From assembly GCF_030268685.1 (NCBI RefSeq), contig NZ_BSRQ01000010.1, forward strand, positions 1 to 64,000: 64,000 bases of DNA. The letters run 5' to 3'. Below are positions 32,393 through 41,128 of this stretch, piece after piece. The stretch is from Microtetraspora sp. NBRC 13810 (lineage in GTDB: Bacteria; Actinomycetota; Actinomycetes; Streptosporangiales; Streptosporangiaceae). Each line of letters begins with the position of its first letter. Positions within the stretch are counted from its first letter, which is position 1. Made by a program: the position numbers and the translations under genes. The notes under the pieces were generated by a model, which saw only the letters and a list, made by a program, of their open reading frames with translations, had not been told where the DNA came from and did no database searches.

Positions 32393-33496
32393 ATGGTTGA
32401 CCGGAACAACACCGACTCGTCGCACGGCCACGGGGATGGACACGGGCATGGACACGGGCACGGGGATGGACACGGGCATGGACACGGGCACGGGCACGGG
32501 GAGACACGAGGGCGGCTCGGGAGGCTGAGGGCCGCCGTGGGGCACGTGCTCACGCCGCACAGCCATGACAGCGCGGACAGGACGGATGCCGCGCTGGAGT
32601 CCAGCGCTCGGGGGATGCGCGCGCTGGGCGTCTCCTTCGCGGTGCTCATGGTCACGGCGATGGCGCAGTCGTTCGTGGTGGCGGTGTCCGGGTCGGTCGC
32701 GCTGCTGGGCGACACCCTGCACAACTTCGCCGACGCGCTGACCGCGGTACCGCTGGCGATCGCGTTCCTGGTGGGCCGCCGGCTGGCCACCCGCCGGTTC
32801 ACCTACGGGTACGGCAGGGCGGAGGACCTGGCGGGGATCGTCATCGTGGCGCTGATCGCCGCGTCGGCCGCGCTGGCCGGGTACGAGGCGGCGAGGCGTC
32901 TCGTCGATCCGGAGAACGTGCAGGCGCTGGGCTGGGTGGCCGCCGCCGGCGTGGTGGGTTTCGCGGGCAACGAGTGGGTGGCCCGTTACCGGATGAGGGT
33001 CGGCCGGGAGATCGGCTCGGCCGCGCTGGTGGCCGACGGCCTGCACGCGCGCACCGACGGTTTCACGTCCCTGGCCGTCCTCCTCGGGGCGGGCGGTTCG
33101 GCGCTCGGCCTCCCCCTCGCGGACCCGGTCGTCGGCCTGCTGATCACCGTGGCCATCTGTTTCGTGCTGCGCGACGCGTTCCGCGAGATCTACCATCGGC
33201 TGATGGACGCCGTGGACCCGCGTCTGGTGGAGCGGGCCGAGGGGATCCTGGCGTCGGTTCCGGGCGTCCGGCGCGTCGGCTCGGTACGGCTGCGCTGGAT
33301 CGGCCACGCGTTGCGCGCGGAGGTGGACATCGCGGTCGATCACCGGCTCCTGCTGGTGGAGGCGCACGCCGTCGCCGTCGAGGCCGAGCACCGGCTGATC
33401 CACGAGTTGCCCCGCCTGCGCGCCGCCACGGTGCACGCCGACCCGGACGGCCCGGCCGGCGTCGACCACCACCACCCGCTGCTCACCCACCGCTAG
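32393..33496 (+). CDS. CDF-family cation exporter with His-rich N terminus (zinc type)
   Basis: The 367-residue product begins with a cytoplasmic His/Gly/Asp-rich stretch (residues about 9-37, mostly GH repeats) and has six transmembrane segments. The CDF zinc-site motifs are present: LLGDTLHNFADALTAVP in TM2 (HNFAD) and DGLHARTDGFTSL in TM5 (HxxxD). The C-terminal cytoplasmic dimerisation domain (VPGVRRVGSVRLRWIGHALRAEVDIAV) ends in another His patch (DHHHPLL). CDF proteins exchange Zn2+ or Co2+ for protons. The His-rich DNA is itself repetitive (32421-32505). It is controlled by the divergent ArsR/SmtB-like gene. Confidence 0.92.
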   Translation: MVDRNNTDSSHGHGDGHGHGHGHGDGHGHGHGHGHGETRGRLGRLRAAVGHVLTPHSHDSADRTDAALESSARGMRALGVSFAVLMVTAMAQSFVVAVSGSVALLGDTLHNFADALTAVPLAIAFLVGRRLATRRFTYGYGRAEDLAGIVIVALIAASAALAGYEAARRLVDPENVQALGWVAAAGVVGFAGNEWVARYRMRVGREIGSAALVADGLHARTDGFTSLAVLLGAGGSALGLPLADPVVGLLITVAICFVLRDAFREIYHRLMDAVDPRLVERAEGILASVPGVRRVGSVRLRWIGHALRAEVDIAVDHRLLLVEAHAVAVEAEHRLIHELPRLRAATVHADPDGPAGVDHHHPLLTHR

Positions 33497-33542
33497 CGCC
33501 CCCGGGCTGTCGCCGGCGCCGTCCTGGCGGTGACCGGCGCGC

Positions 33543-34022
33543 TCAGCTCCGCCAGGCGCTCGCGTCGGTGCAGATCCGCACCTCCACGATCTCGCTCACC
33601 TGACGGCCGCCGCGCCGGTCGCCCGGCACGACGAGGTGCGGCCCCCGGCCGTCGAGATCGTCGTCGTCCATCCGCACCCCGAGCAGCACCTGGGCGTTGC
33701 CGAACTCCGGGTCGATCTCGCCCCAGGACAGCACCGTGTGATGGCCGTCGCCGCCCAGCACGGAGACGAGGAAGCGCAACCGGTCCTTGCGCTCGGACGC
33801 GTCCCAGAGCGGCTCCGCAGCCCGTGCCACGTCGAGCAGCAGCGGGCCGGTGTAGCGGTGCCGCCGGAGGCCCGTCCTGCCACAGGTGAAGCTCACCTCG
33901 GCGGCCCGCTGCGGCAGGGCGCGCAGGTCCGGCATGCTCCACACCCGTGGCGAGCGCACCTCGCCGGACAGGCGCACCCTCGCGCGCACGGCATCCGAAA
34001 CGTTCGTCGACGTGGGCCGCAT
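33543..34022 (-). CDS. Small molybdopterin-binding oxidoreductase-like protein
   Basis: The 159-residue product resembles a minimal sulfite-oxidase-type molybdopterin domain: LSGEVRSPRVWSMPDLRALPQ, VSFTCGRTGL with a Cys at the position of the molybdenum ligand, a YTGPLLLDVARAAEP segment, VLSWGEIDPEFGN and LVVPGDRRGGRQVSEI. Full-length members have about 200 or more residues plus a signal peptide; this one has neither. It may be a cytoplasmic, possibly cofactor-less relative. GAGGGAGGG lies just upstream of ATG 34022. No electron-transfer partner is adjacent. Confidence 0.65.
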   Translation of the reverse strand: MRPTSTNVSDAVRARVRLSGEVRSPRVWSMPDLRALPQRAAEVSFTCGRTGLRRHRYTGPLLLDVARAAEPLWDASERKDRLRFLVSVLGGDGHHTVLSWGEIDPEFGNAQVLLGVRMDDDDLDGRGPHLVVPGDRRGGRQVSEIVEVRICTDASAWRS

Positions 34023-34264
34023 CAGCCCTCCCTCGCCTCGCCGGCTCGTGCCTCCGGAGCACGCCTGATCAGCGCGTTTTCCTCCGCCTGTGCTGAATCA
34101 TCATTGTATGCGACCCTAATCCGATATATCCATAGCAGATGCGAACCCGATATGGCGATGCTCCTCTCACATGCCACGTCCGCCGGGGATTTATCCGGTG
34201 TTTCCGCCGCTCATGATCTAGTTGCCGGGTCATGGTGCACGGAGTACGTGGAGAGGATGAGCTG

Positions 34265-34765
34265 ATGATCGACCGTTCCGGGTCACGCAGGGCGCTGCTC
34301 GCCGCCGCCGTCGGCGGGCTGGCCGGCGCCGCCGCACTCGCCGCCCCCGCGCGGGCCTCCGCCGAGGCGTCCGGCGGCGTGCGGCGGGTGGCCGACCGGG
34401 CGATGGACCGTTTCGACCACGGGTGGCTCACCGGGGATTGGGAGCCGTTCCTCGCATCGCTGACCCCGCGCTTCTCCTTCTGGTTCCCCGAGGGGCCCTG
34501 GCGCGGACGGCATGAGGGGGAGGCGGGACGGCGGGCCGTCGAGGAGTGGGCGCGGTTCCACGGGGAGGGCGGCAACCGGGTGACCGGCGAGCGGCGGGCC
34601 GTCAACACGCTGGGCCATCGCGTCCTGTACGAGTACGAGTCCCGGGGCGCCTCCCCTTCGACGGCCGGATACCTCAACTGGGAGACGATCATCGTGGAGG
34701 TGCGCGGCGAACGCCTCAGCGCGCTGCACGAGTACTGGGGGAACGTCCCGCCGACCGGCGACTGA
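34265..34765 (+). CDS. Exported SnoaL/NTF2-like protein
   Basis: The 166-residue product has a probable Tat or Sec leader (DRSGSRRALLAAAVGGLAGA, then APARASA) followed by an NTF2-like domain of about 125 residues: ADRAMDRFDHGWLTGDWEPFLASLTPRFSFWFPEGPWRG and YLNWETIIVEVRGERLSALHEYWGN fit the SnoaL fold. Function unknown; the fold binds small hydrophobic molecules. The 240 bp before it (34023-34264) are AT-richer and contain an imperfect direct repeat ATGCGA..CC..CCGATAT around 34107-34177 but no clear promoter. Confidence 0.7.
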   Translation: MIDRSGSRRALLAAAVGGLAGAAALAAPARASAEASGGVRRVADRAMDRFDHGWLTGDWEPFLASLTPRFSFWFPEGPWRGRHEGEAGRRAVEEWARFHGEGGNRVTGERRAVNTLGHRVLYEYESRGASPSTAGYLNWETIIVEVRGERLSALHEYWGNVPPTGD

Positions 34766-34884
34766 CCCGGCCCCGCCGGGGAGGGCGGAACCGCGCCCTC
34801 ACAAGCGTCGTCGCACGTCGCCCGCCTCTCCCCGTGCTCTCATGAGCGCCGTCGCCGCGATCGCCGGGAGGCAGGTCGCGACGG

Positions 34885-35496
34885 TCAGGGCGCCAGGGAC
34901 GCGATGCGGTCGAGCATGGCGTCCAGGGCGGCTTCCAGGGCGGCGGTGTCGCGGCGGATCTGGGTGAGGAGCAGCCCGCCCTGCACGGCCGACAGCAGCG
35001 CCAGCGCCAGGAGGTCGGGATCGGCCTCCTGGCGCAGGTCGCCGCGGGCCCGCATGGTGCGCAGCCCGTCGCGGATGGCCGCCTCCCAGCGGGCGAACCC
35101 GGCGGCGACGTCGGGCCGCATCTCGGGGCAGGTCTCGGCCAGCTCGCTGCCCAGGGAACCGATCGGGCAGCCGCCCTCGCACGCGCGCTGCCGTTGCATG
35201 TCGACGATCAGCTCCCGCCAGGCCCTCAGCGCCTCCATCGTGTCCAGGCGGCTCAGCAACGGCTGCTGGCCCGCCAGCACGGCGTCGGTCTGATGGGCGA
35301 TGACCGCCCGGACCAGGTCCTTCTTGTCACCGAAGTAATGGTAGATCTGCGAAGGGCTCACGCCCGCGGCCAGTTGGACGTCGTCGGTGCTCGTGCCGGC
35401 CACGCCGCGGACGAACATCAGCTCCGCCGCCGCGGCGACGATCCGGTTGCGGGTGGCCTGCCCCTTGCGCGTCAGGCGTACTTCTCCGGCGGTCAT
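34885..35496 (-). CDS. TetR-family regulator (NemR/AcnR-like, Cys-containing)
   Basis: The 203-residue product has the HTH at residues about 12-58 (GVAGTSTDDVQLAAGVSPSQIYHYFGDKKDLVRAVI). The C-terminal domain has RACEGGCPIGSLGSELAETCPE around residue 110, with three Cys close together; related regulators sense electrophiles or chlorinated compounds through such cysteines. It is divergent from an SDR gene with two TGGAnn...ACTCCA sites between them, so it very likely represses the SDR gene and itself. Confidence 0.88.
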   Translation of the reverse strand: MTAGEVRLTRKGQATRNRIVAAAAELMFVRGVAGTSTDDVQLAAGVSPSQIYHYFGDKKDLVRAVIAHQTDAVLAGQQPLLSRLDTMEALRAWRELIVDMQRQRACEGGCPIGSLGSELAETCPEMRPDVAAGFARWEAAIRDGLRTMRARGDLRQEADPDLLALALLSAVQGGLLLTQIRRDTAALEAALDAMLDRIASLAP

Positions 35497-35517
35497 GCCG
35501 CAACCTTACCTCTTTTT

Positions 35518-35567
35518 TGGAGTTGACACTCCATTTTTGTGCCACTATGAATGGAACAGTCACTCCA
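35518..35567 (+). promoter_or_regulatory. Consensus promoter flanked by two TetR operators
   Basis: TTGACA (35523-35528), 17 bp, TATGAA (35546-35551) form a near-perfect vegetative promoter for the SDR gene. The perfect palindrome TGGAGT-TGAC-ACTCCA (35518-35533) covers the -35 box and the imperfect TGGAACAGTCACTCCA (35552-35567) lies directly after the -10 box. Their centres are 34 bp apart. Repressor binding at either site would block transcription. Confidence 0.75.
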
Positions 35568-35616
35568 AAAACATCGGGCGGCTCACCGCCGTCCCGATCG
35601 GCATAAGGACTTCACC

Positions 35617-36348
35617 ATGGAACTTCAGGGCAAGGTCGCGCTCATCACCGGCGGCACCGCCGGGATCGGCGCCGAAGCCGCGAAGCTTTTCGTCCGGGAG
35701 GGCGCCGAGGTCGTCATCTCCGGGCGCGACAAGGAGCGCGGGGCCGCCGCCGTGGCCGACATCGGCGGCGACGGCGGGCGCGTCCGCTTCGTCCAGGCCG
35801 ACCTCGGCGACCTGGACTCGGTCAGGAACCTCGCCGCCGAGGCCGGCCCGGTCGACATCCTCGTCAACAACGCCGCCGCCTTCCCGACCGCCGCGACGCT
35901 CGACCAGGACGTCGAGTCGTTCGAGGCCATGTTCGACACCAACGTGCGGGGGACGTTCTTCCTGACGGCCGCGCTCCTCCCGGCCATGATCGCCAAGGGT
36001 GAGGGCTCCGTGGTCAACGTCTCCACCATGGCCGCCTCGATGGGCGTGCCCGGCGCCTCCGTCTACAGCGCCACCAAGGCCGCCCTGGAGTCCCTCACCC
36101 GCACCTGGGCGGCGGAGTTCGGCGCGCGGGGCGTCCGGGTCAACAGCGTCGCCCCCGGCCCGACCATGACCCCCGGCGTCCTCGTCGAGTGGGGCGACGG
36201 CGTCGAGGCGCTCGGCAACACGCTCCCGCTCGGCCGTACGGCCCGTCCGCAGGAGATCGCCGAGGCCATCCTGTACCTCGCCTCACCCCGCGCCGGCTTC
36301 GTCACCGGCGCCACCCTGGCCGCCGACGGCGGCGCCACCGCCGTCTGA
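35617..36348 (+). CDS. Short-chain dehydrogenase/reductase (SDR)
   Basis: The 243-residue product is a classical SDR: LITGGTAGIGAEAAKLF (TGxxxGxG cofactor motif) near residue 8, ILVNNAA (NNAG motif) around residue 88, catalytic VNVSTMAAS (Ser) around 138 and VYSATKAALE (Tyr-x-x-x-Lys) around 150, and VNSVAPGPTMTPG afterwards. SGRDKERG after the second strand favours NADP(H). Substrate unknown. The TetR neighbour with reactive cysteines suggests induction by an electrophilic or quinone-like compound which the enzyme may reduce. Confidence 0.92.
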   Translation: MELQGKVALITGGTAGIGAEAAKLFVREGAEVVISGRDKERGAAAVADIGGDGGRVRFVQADLGDLDSVRNLAAEAGPVDILVNNAAAFPTAATLDQDVESFEAMFDTNVRGTFFLTAALLPAMIAKGEGSVVNVSTMAASMGVPGASVYSATKAALESLTRTWAAEFGARGVRVNSVAPGPTMTPGVLVEWGDGVEALGNTLPLGRTARPQEIAEAILYLASPRAGFVTGATLAADGGATAV

Positions 36349-36370
36349 CGCCCCCGCGCGGTGTGCGCGG

Positions 36371-36820
36371 TCAGGCCGGGGAGCCGTCCTCCTCCGTCCT
36401 GGGGACGGCGTAGCCGCCCTGGCCGGAGGCGAGGGTGGCCGGGCGGCGCGCGGACGGTCGCCCGGAGGCCGGGTCGGGCGCGCGGAGCGCGTCGAGGATC
36501 CGCTCGTGCACGGGCATGAGGTGCTGGAGGCCCTGGAACCGGATGAGCCGGTCCACCGCGCCGCCCCGGGGGCACACCACGTGGAACTCGCCGCCGTGGT
36601 CCTTCATCCGCCGCATCGCCTGGTCCAGGCAGCGTACGCCGACCACGGACATGAACCACACCTCGGTCAGGTCCACGATGAGCACCTGCGGGCCGCTTCC
36701 CGTGACCGGGCGCAGGAAGGCCCGCAGCCCGTCGACCGTGACCAGATCGATCTCACCCGCTATCCGGACGACCAGAGTGTCCTCTCGTCCCGGTGTCCAG
36801 GAACGAATGTCAAGCGGCAT
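36371..36820 (-). CDS. STAS-domain anti-sigma factor antagonist with C-terminal tail
   Basis: The 149-residue product has a STAS domain (about 1-110): TLVVRIAGEIDLVTVDGL and VLIVDLTEVWFMSVVGVRCLDQ with a Ser at the phosphorylation position. A Pro/Arg/Ala-rich tail of about 40 residues (APDPASGRPSARRPATLA) follows, which ordinary antagonists lack. It is the third STAS protein in the window, 12 kb from the hybrid kinase/phosphatase, with no switch partner next to it. ATG 36820 has GAGGAT upstream; longer in-frame starts exist but add Arg-rich sequence unlike the family. Confidence 0.85.
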   Translation of the reverse strand: MPLDIRSWTPGREDTLVVRIAGEIDLVTVDGLRAFLRPVTGSGPQVLIVDLTEVWFMSVVGVRCLDQAMRRMKDHGGEFHVVCPRGGAVDRLIRFQGLQHLMPVHERILDALRAPDPASGRPSARRPATLASGQGGYAVPRTEEDGSPA

Positions 36821-36930
36821 GCGGATCCTCACTGGCAACGGGGAGACGCCTGGCGTGAGCGTCGCCTCTTTATCCGCTACGTCCCGGTTCAACCGCGCCG
36901 GGCGAAAGACGCGCCGGGAACGGGAAACGC

Positions 36931-36972
36931 GACCGGCCATGAGCGTGCGGGGAGCACGCCGCATGGCCGGTC
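36931..36972 (-). terminator. Large two-tier hairpin after the GH87-like gene
   Basis: GACCGGCCATG (36931-36941) pairs perfectly with CATGGCCGGTC (36962-36972), and inside it GCGTGC (36943-36948) pairs with GCACGC (36954-36959). It is 27 bp beyond the stop of the glucanase gene and is its likely terminator. Confidence 0.8.
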
Positions 36973-36999
36973 GTTCCTTGGGAGCGGTTCTCGCCGGGG

Positions 37000-39900
37000 T
37001 TACTCGCCGGTGATCACGAAGCTCGTGCCCGGCTGCCGTACGATGTCGCCGGTGGCCGAGTTCGTGATGGTCACGTTGTTCAGCGTCGCGCTGCCGCGGG
37101 CGCCGCTCATGGCCAGGATCCCGGCGCCGTTGTTGGACTTGTCGATCCGCACGTTGGTGATCGCGACGCCCGGCATGTTGCCGCCGCCGGTCTTGAACTG
37201 GATGCCGTCGTAGGTCGAGTCATGGATCTCGGTGTCCCGGATGGTGACACCGGGGATGTCCCTGGTCGCCGCGAACAGCGTGATGGCTCCGAACTCCTGG
37301 TCCTCGTTCCAGAAGGCGCCGCCGGTGCGGTAGAGGCCGTTGTTGGCGATCAGCGTCTGCCCCGAGAAGGGCAGCGGGTCGTGGTCGGTGGCCAGCATGA
37401 TGCCGGGGTAGTTCATGGTGTCGTAGACGAGGTTGTTCTCGATCTTGTTGCCGTAGCCGCCGTATACCGCGACGCCGTTCGCCCGCCAGGGGAGCTGGAT
37501 CGTGTTGTTCACGAAGCTGTTGTCGTGCGCGATGTCCACCGACGGGTCCTTCACGTACCGGTTGGCCCAGATCGCGAGGGAGTCGTCGCCGGTGGTGCGG
37601 AAGGAGGAGTTGAACACCCGCGAGTTGCGCGTGCCGTTGGTGAAGTTGATGCCGTCGGCGTAGGTGTTGCGGATCCGCATCCCGGTGAACTGGAGCCCGT
37701 CGCCGGGACCCCACAGGTCAGGAATGTTGTCGTAGTCACGGCCGACCCAGACGCCCACGTTGGCGTGCTCGATCCACACGTTGCTGATCCTGGTGTTCTC
37801 GCCGAACCGGCCGTTCAGGCCCACGCCGCCCTCGGCGCCGCCCGGACCGCCGCGGATCCGGCCCGAGCCGAAGATCGCGATGTCGGAGATCTGCACGTTG
37901 TCGTCGATGTCGAAGCCGAAGTTGCCCTCGTGCGGGTGGTTGATGCCGCCGGTCGCGAGGTGCGGCTCGGTCAGCGTGTACAGCTGGGAGTGCCACATGC
38001 CCGCGCCGCGGATGGTGACGTCACTGATGCCCACCTGGTTGTACTGGCCCCGGTTCAGCGGGTCGTCGGTGAGGATCTTCTTCTCCTGGCGCCACTGTCC
38101 CGCCGGGATCCACACACAGCTGATGACGCCGTTCTGGTCGTCGGTCACCGCGCGCTGGATGGCGGCCGTGTCGTCGATCCCGTCGCCGGCGACCGCGCCG
38201 TAGTTGGTGATCGAGGTGCAGCCGGCCGGCTGGCTCGACGGCGGCGCCACCTGCTCCAGGTCGATCATGTCGATGATGTAGAAGGAGGCGCTGTCGGTCG
38301 CGTCGCGCTGCAACTTGAACCTGGTGCCCGCCGGGTAGGTCTGCGCGAGCAGCGCGTTCGACTCGTCGAACAGCCGCCGCGCGTCGGCCTGCGGGGTGTT
38401 CGTCAGCGCTTCGGGGCCGTCGGTGTTCCCGTACAGCCAGCTGTGCTTCGAGGAGAGGGTCAGCTTCCTGACGAAGGTGTCGTTGACGTACAGGCTGATG
38501 GTGGCGTCGATGCCGCCGCCGTTCGGCGCGTCGGGGATGGAGTTGCGCACCACGATGGCGTTGGCGGCGTTGGTCGAGGTGAACTCGACGAACTGTCCGG
38601 TGCTGTTCAGCCGTACCGACTTGCGGCCCGAGGACTCGGTGGCGAAGTTGGTGTGGCCGAAGGTGCGCAGCGGGTCGGTCTCCAGCAGGGTGCCCTGGTA
38701 GCGGCCGGCCTCGGCCTCGTAGGAGACCCACGGGACCGCCGCGCCGCGCCCGACCACGATCGACTGCGAGAACGTGTTGTTGTTCTCGTTCGTCTCGGTG
38801 ACGACGTTGGTCGCGTCGGCGGTCGCGATGATCGTGGCGCCGCCGCTGGTGGCGGTCCAGCTTCCGCTGACGGCGACGTTGGCGGTCGCGCCTGCGGCGA
38901 TCGACGGGGTGTTGGTGTTCAGCGTCGTGCCGCCCACCGCGAGGCGGGTGACCGTGGTCGCGCCGGTCGCGCTGGTCCCGCGGTTCCGCACCGCCACGCT
39001 GAAGGTGACCGCCGCTCCGACGGCCGGGTTCGGCGGGTTGGAGGTGACGCTGAGGACCTGCAGGTCGGGGCCGGGGACCTGGGCGACCACCAGCGGCGAC
39101 GACGCGGTGAGGGTGTTGTTGTTCTCGTTCTGCTCGAAGACCGTGTTGTCCGCGTCCACCCTGGCACTGACCGTGTAGCTGCCCTCGCCGCGGGTGCCGA
39201 TGTTGTGGGTCACCGTGGCGGTGCCGTTGACGGGCAGCGCGGGGATCGCGACGGTGCCGGCCACCGTGCCGTCCAGGTTGAGGTTGACGCTGTCCGCGGC
39301 GGAGGCGGCGGTGCCCGCGTTCCTGACCGTGGCCGACAGCGTGATCGGGCTGGCCTCGTTCGGGGACGCCGGGGTCCAGCCGACGTCGGTGACCGTGAGG
39401 TCGGGGTTCGGCGCGGGGACGCCGATCACCTGGAACTCGGCGACCTGGCCGCCGGGCGCGCCGGTGTTGCTGGTGAACCTCAGCTGCACGTCGGCGACGG
39501 CCGCGGAGACGTTGATCGTCACCGAGTTGCCGCCGGAGGCCGGGTTGAAGGTGTAGTTGGCCGCCGACACGAGGTTCTGGTAGGTCGTGGCGTTCTGCTC
39601 ACGGCCCAGCACCTGGATGTTCTGGGTGCGGGTGCCCCACGCGGAGTCGGGGTTCAGCTTCAGCACGACCGCGTTGACGGTGGCGTTGGCGCCCAGCTTG
39701 ACGGTCAGCGTGTTCGGGAACGCGCCCGAGTTGGCCTCCCAGTAGGTGGCCAGGTTGTTGTCGTTCGCGTTCGCGGCCACGAACGTGTGCACGTGGCCGG
39801 ACTCGACCATCTCCTTGCCGATCGCCAGGTTCGTCCCCGGATCACCGGTGCCGTTGCGGGTCACGGAGTTGCTGTTGGCCGACTGGTTGCCCGCCGCGTC

Positions 39901-40650
39901 CTTGGCCCGGACGAAGTACGTCACGGTCGCCGACGCCGGCTGGTTGTCGGTGTAGGTCAGCACGTTCGCGCCGACGCTGCCGCGGAGCTGGTTGTTGGCG
40001 TACACGTCGTAGCCGGTGACGCCCACGTTGTCCGTCGAGGCGGACCAGGTCAGCCTGACCTGACCGGCGGCCGGCTGGGTGAAGGCGAGGTTGCCGGGAG
40101 CGGACGGGTTCGCGGTGTCCCCGCCGGTGCCGCCGGCGGCGTAGACCTCGAACTCGGAGATCTGCCCGGCCGGCCAGCCGGTGTTGGCGGTGATGTTCAC
40201 CCGCCAGTAGCGGTGGGTCGCGGCGTTGAAGTCGATGGTGACCGTGTTGCCGGTCGCCGGGTTGAACGTGTAGTTCGCCGAGGCGACGACCGTGCTGTAG
40301 TTGGTCCCGTCGGCGCCGCCCTGGACCGAGAGCGTCTGGGTGCGGGTCTGCCAGACGGCCGGCGCGGGCACCTTCAGGACGATCCGGTCCACGCTGGTCG
40401 CGGTGCCGAGGTCGACCCGCGCCCACTGCGGGAAGCTGTTGTTGGCGCTCTCCCAGTAGGTGGCCTGGTCGCCGTCGTTGACGGCCGACACGGGGTGCCC
40501 GGCCTGGGAGCTGCTGGCTGAGGTCGCCTTGCCCGGCGACAGGTTGGGCCCGACCGCGGCGGAGGCCGGGACGACCGCCCCCACGACGAGCATCCCCGCG
40601 GCGGCGACGACGGCCGCCACCCGGCGTAATGGCCCGTGCAGTTTTCTCAT
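37000..40650 (-). CDS. Secreted multidomain alpha-1,3-glucanase (GH87 / mycodextranase-like)
   Basis: The 1,216-residue product has a signal peptide (about 1-42, VVGAVVPASA), discoidin-type domain (45-180, NLSPGKATSASSSQAGHPV), FN3 (190-275), second discoidin-like domain (285-420), two CARDB domains (425-645), a CBM35/6-like domain (655-790), and a right-handed beta-helix catalytic domain (about 800-1216). The latter begins TSITNYGAVAGDGIDDTAAIQ and contains DGINFTNGTRNSRVF and FRTTGDDSLAIW, whose paired Asp fits the GH87 active site. GH87 enzymes degrade alpha-1,3-glucan of fungal walls or dental mutan. ATG 40650 starts at the signal peptide; GTG 40680 is an alternative. Confidence 0.85.
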   Translation of the reverse strand: MRKLHGPLRRVAAVVAAAGMLVVGAVVPASAAVGPNLSPGKATSASSSQAGHPVSAVNDGDQATYWESANNSFPQWARVDLGTATSVDRIVLKVPAPAVWQTRTQTLSVQGGADGTNYSTVVASANYTFNPATGNTVTIDFNAATHRYWRVNITANTGWPAGQISEFEVYAAGGTGGDTANPSAPGNLAFTQPAAGQVRLTWSASTDNVGVTGYDVYANNQLRGSVGANVLTYTDNQPASATVTYFVRAKDAAGNQSANSNSVTRNGTGDPGTNLAIGKEMVESGHVHTFVAANANDNNLATYWEANSGAFPNTLTVKLGANATVNAVVLKLNPDSAWGTRTQNIQVLGREQNATTYQNLVSAANYTFNPASGGNSVTINVSAAVADVQLRFTSNTGAPGGQVAEFQVIGVPAPNPDLTVTDVGWTPASPNEASPITLSATVRNAGTAASAADSVNLNLDGTVAGTVAIPALPVNGTATVTHNIGTRGEGSYTVSARVDADNTVFEQNENNNTLTASSPLVVAQVPGPDLQVLSVTSNPPNPAVGAAVTFSVAVRNRGTSATGATTVTRLAVGGTTLNTNTPSIAAGATANVAVSGSWTATSGGATIIATADATNVVTETNENNNTFSQSIVVGRGAAVPWVSYEAEAGRYQGTLLETDPLRTFGHTNFATESSGRKSVRLNSTGQFVEFTSTNAANAIVVRNSIPDAPNGGGIDATISLYVNDTFVRKLTLSSKHSWLYGNTDGPEALTNTPQADARRLFDESNALLAQTYPAGTRFKLQRDATDSASFYIIDMIDLEQVAPPSSQPAGCTSITNYGAVAGDGIDDTAAIQRAVTDDQNGVISCVWIPAGQWRQEKKILTDDPLNRGQYNQVGISDVTIRGAGMWHSQLYTLTEPHLATGGINHPHEGNFGFDIDDNVQISDIAIFGSGRIRGGPGGAEGGVGLNGRFGENTRISNVWIEHANVGVWVGRDYDNIPDLWGPGDGLQFTGMRIRNTYADGINFTNGTRNSRVFNSSFRTTGDDSLAIWANRYVKDPSVDIAHDNSFVNNTIQLPWRANGVAVYGGYGNKIENNLVYDTMNYPGIMLATDHDPLPFSGQTLIANNGLYRTGGAFWNEDQEFGAITLFAATRDIPGVTIRDTEIHDSTYDGIQFKTGGGNMPGVAITNVRIDKSNNGAGILAMSGARGSATLNNVTITNSATGDIVRQPGTSFVITGE

Positions 40651-40824
40651 TCGCGTTCTTCTATCTCTCTCGTCAGGCACGACAGGGTCGGGCGGTCAAG
40701 GCGCGCGCCTTCACCGCACACGGATGGGGGGCAGGTGCTCGGACGCAGTGCATCCCTGAAGAGTTGCGAGGAACAGTGAGAAAAAGAACAGTGGTTTGCA
40801 ATATTCTTGCGTAGTGTTGAGCAG

Positions 40825-40853
40825 AGGTTACATACGTGCTACGGCGGCGTCAA
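40825..40853 (-). promoter_or_regulatory. Promoter of the glucanase gene
   Basis: On the minus strand TTGACG (complement of 40848-40853) and TAACCT (complement of 40825-40830) are 17 bp apart. The predicted start near 40818 gives a leader of about 170 nt before ATG 40650. The leader is unusually A-rich on the plus strand around 40780-40805. Confidence 0.55.
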
Positions 40854-40873
40854 CGGGTATGACGCCGCTTTGT
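40844..40873 (+). terminator. Hairpin with T-run in the glucanase/regulator gap
   Basis: GCGGCGTCA (40844-40852) pairs with TGACGCCGC (40860-40868), followed by TTTGTT on the plus strand. It is a rho-independent-like terminator or attenuator upstream of the response regulator gene, and its left arm covers the -35 box of the minus-strand glucanase promoter. The rest of the gap (40874-41086) shows no further clear element. Confidence 0.5.
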
Positions 40874-41086
40874 TGACGGCGGGAAGTCAGGCGCGCGCGG
40901 AGCTCCGGCTCCCTGACCGGCCTGGCGCGCCCGCCCCGGGCGTCCCATACCTCCCGGGTATGCGGACATATCCAATGAGCCTTTGCCTGCTCAACGCCCG
41001 TTTGGTCATCATGGGCCGACAGCGCCCGGCAGGCATTCAGTGCTTCTGCCGGGCAGGGGGAAGCCGTCCACGGGAGTGCCGTTCAC

Positions 41087-41128
41087 ATGACACTGACCGT
41101 CGTCCGCGAGGCACCGCCATGCGCGTGA
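41087..41128 (+). CDS. Possible 13-codon leader peptide overlapping the response regulator start
   Basis: ATG at 41087 opens a frame MTLTVVREAPPCA that stops at 41126-41128, ten bases inside the response regulator gene and in another frame. A GAGG within it acts as the downstream gene's ribosome-binding site. This arrangement would couple translation of the two. It may also be chance; no conservation can be tested here. Confidence 0.25.
   Translation: MTLTVVREAPPCA

Noticed and set aside
32421-32505. Repetitive DNA considered as a separate repeat element
   Set aside because: The repetition follows from the Gly-His coding run of the CDF exporter and is in frame, so it is part of the protein.
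36931-36972. Large two-tier hairpin considered as an attachment site or cruciform element
   Set aside because: It is directly behind the glucanase stop, where a terminator is expected, and no integrase is near.
37222-40521. Long plus-strand open frame opposite the glucanase gene
   Set aside because: The translation is Val/Asp/Gly/Arg-rich without any domain, while the minus strand encodes a full signal peptide and recognisable domains.
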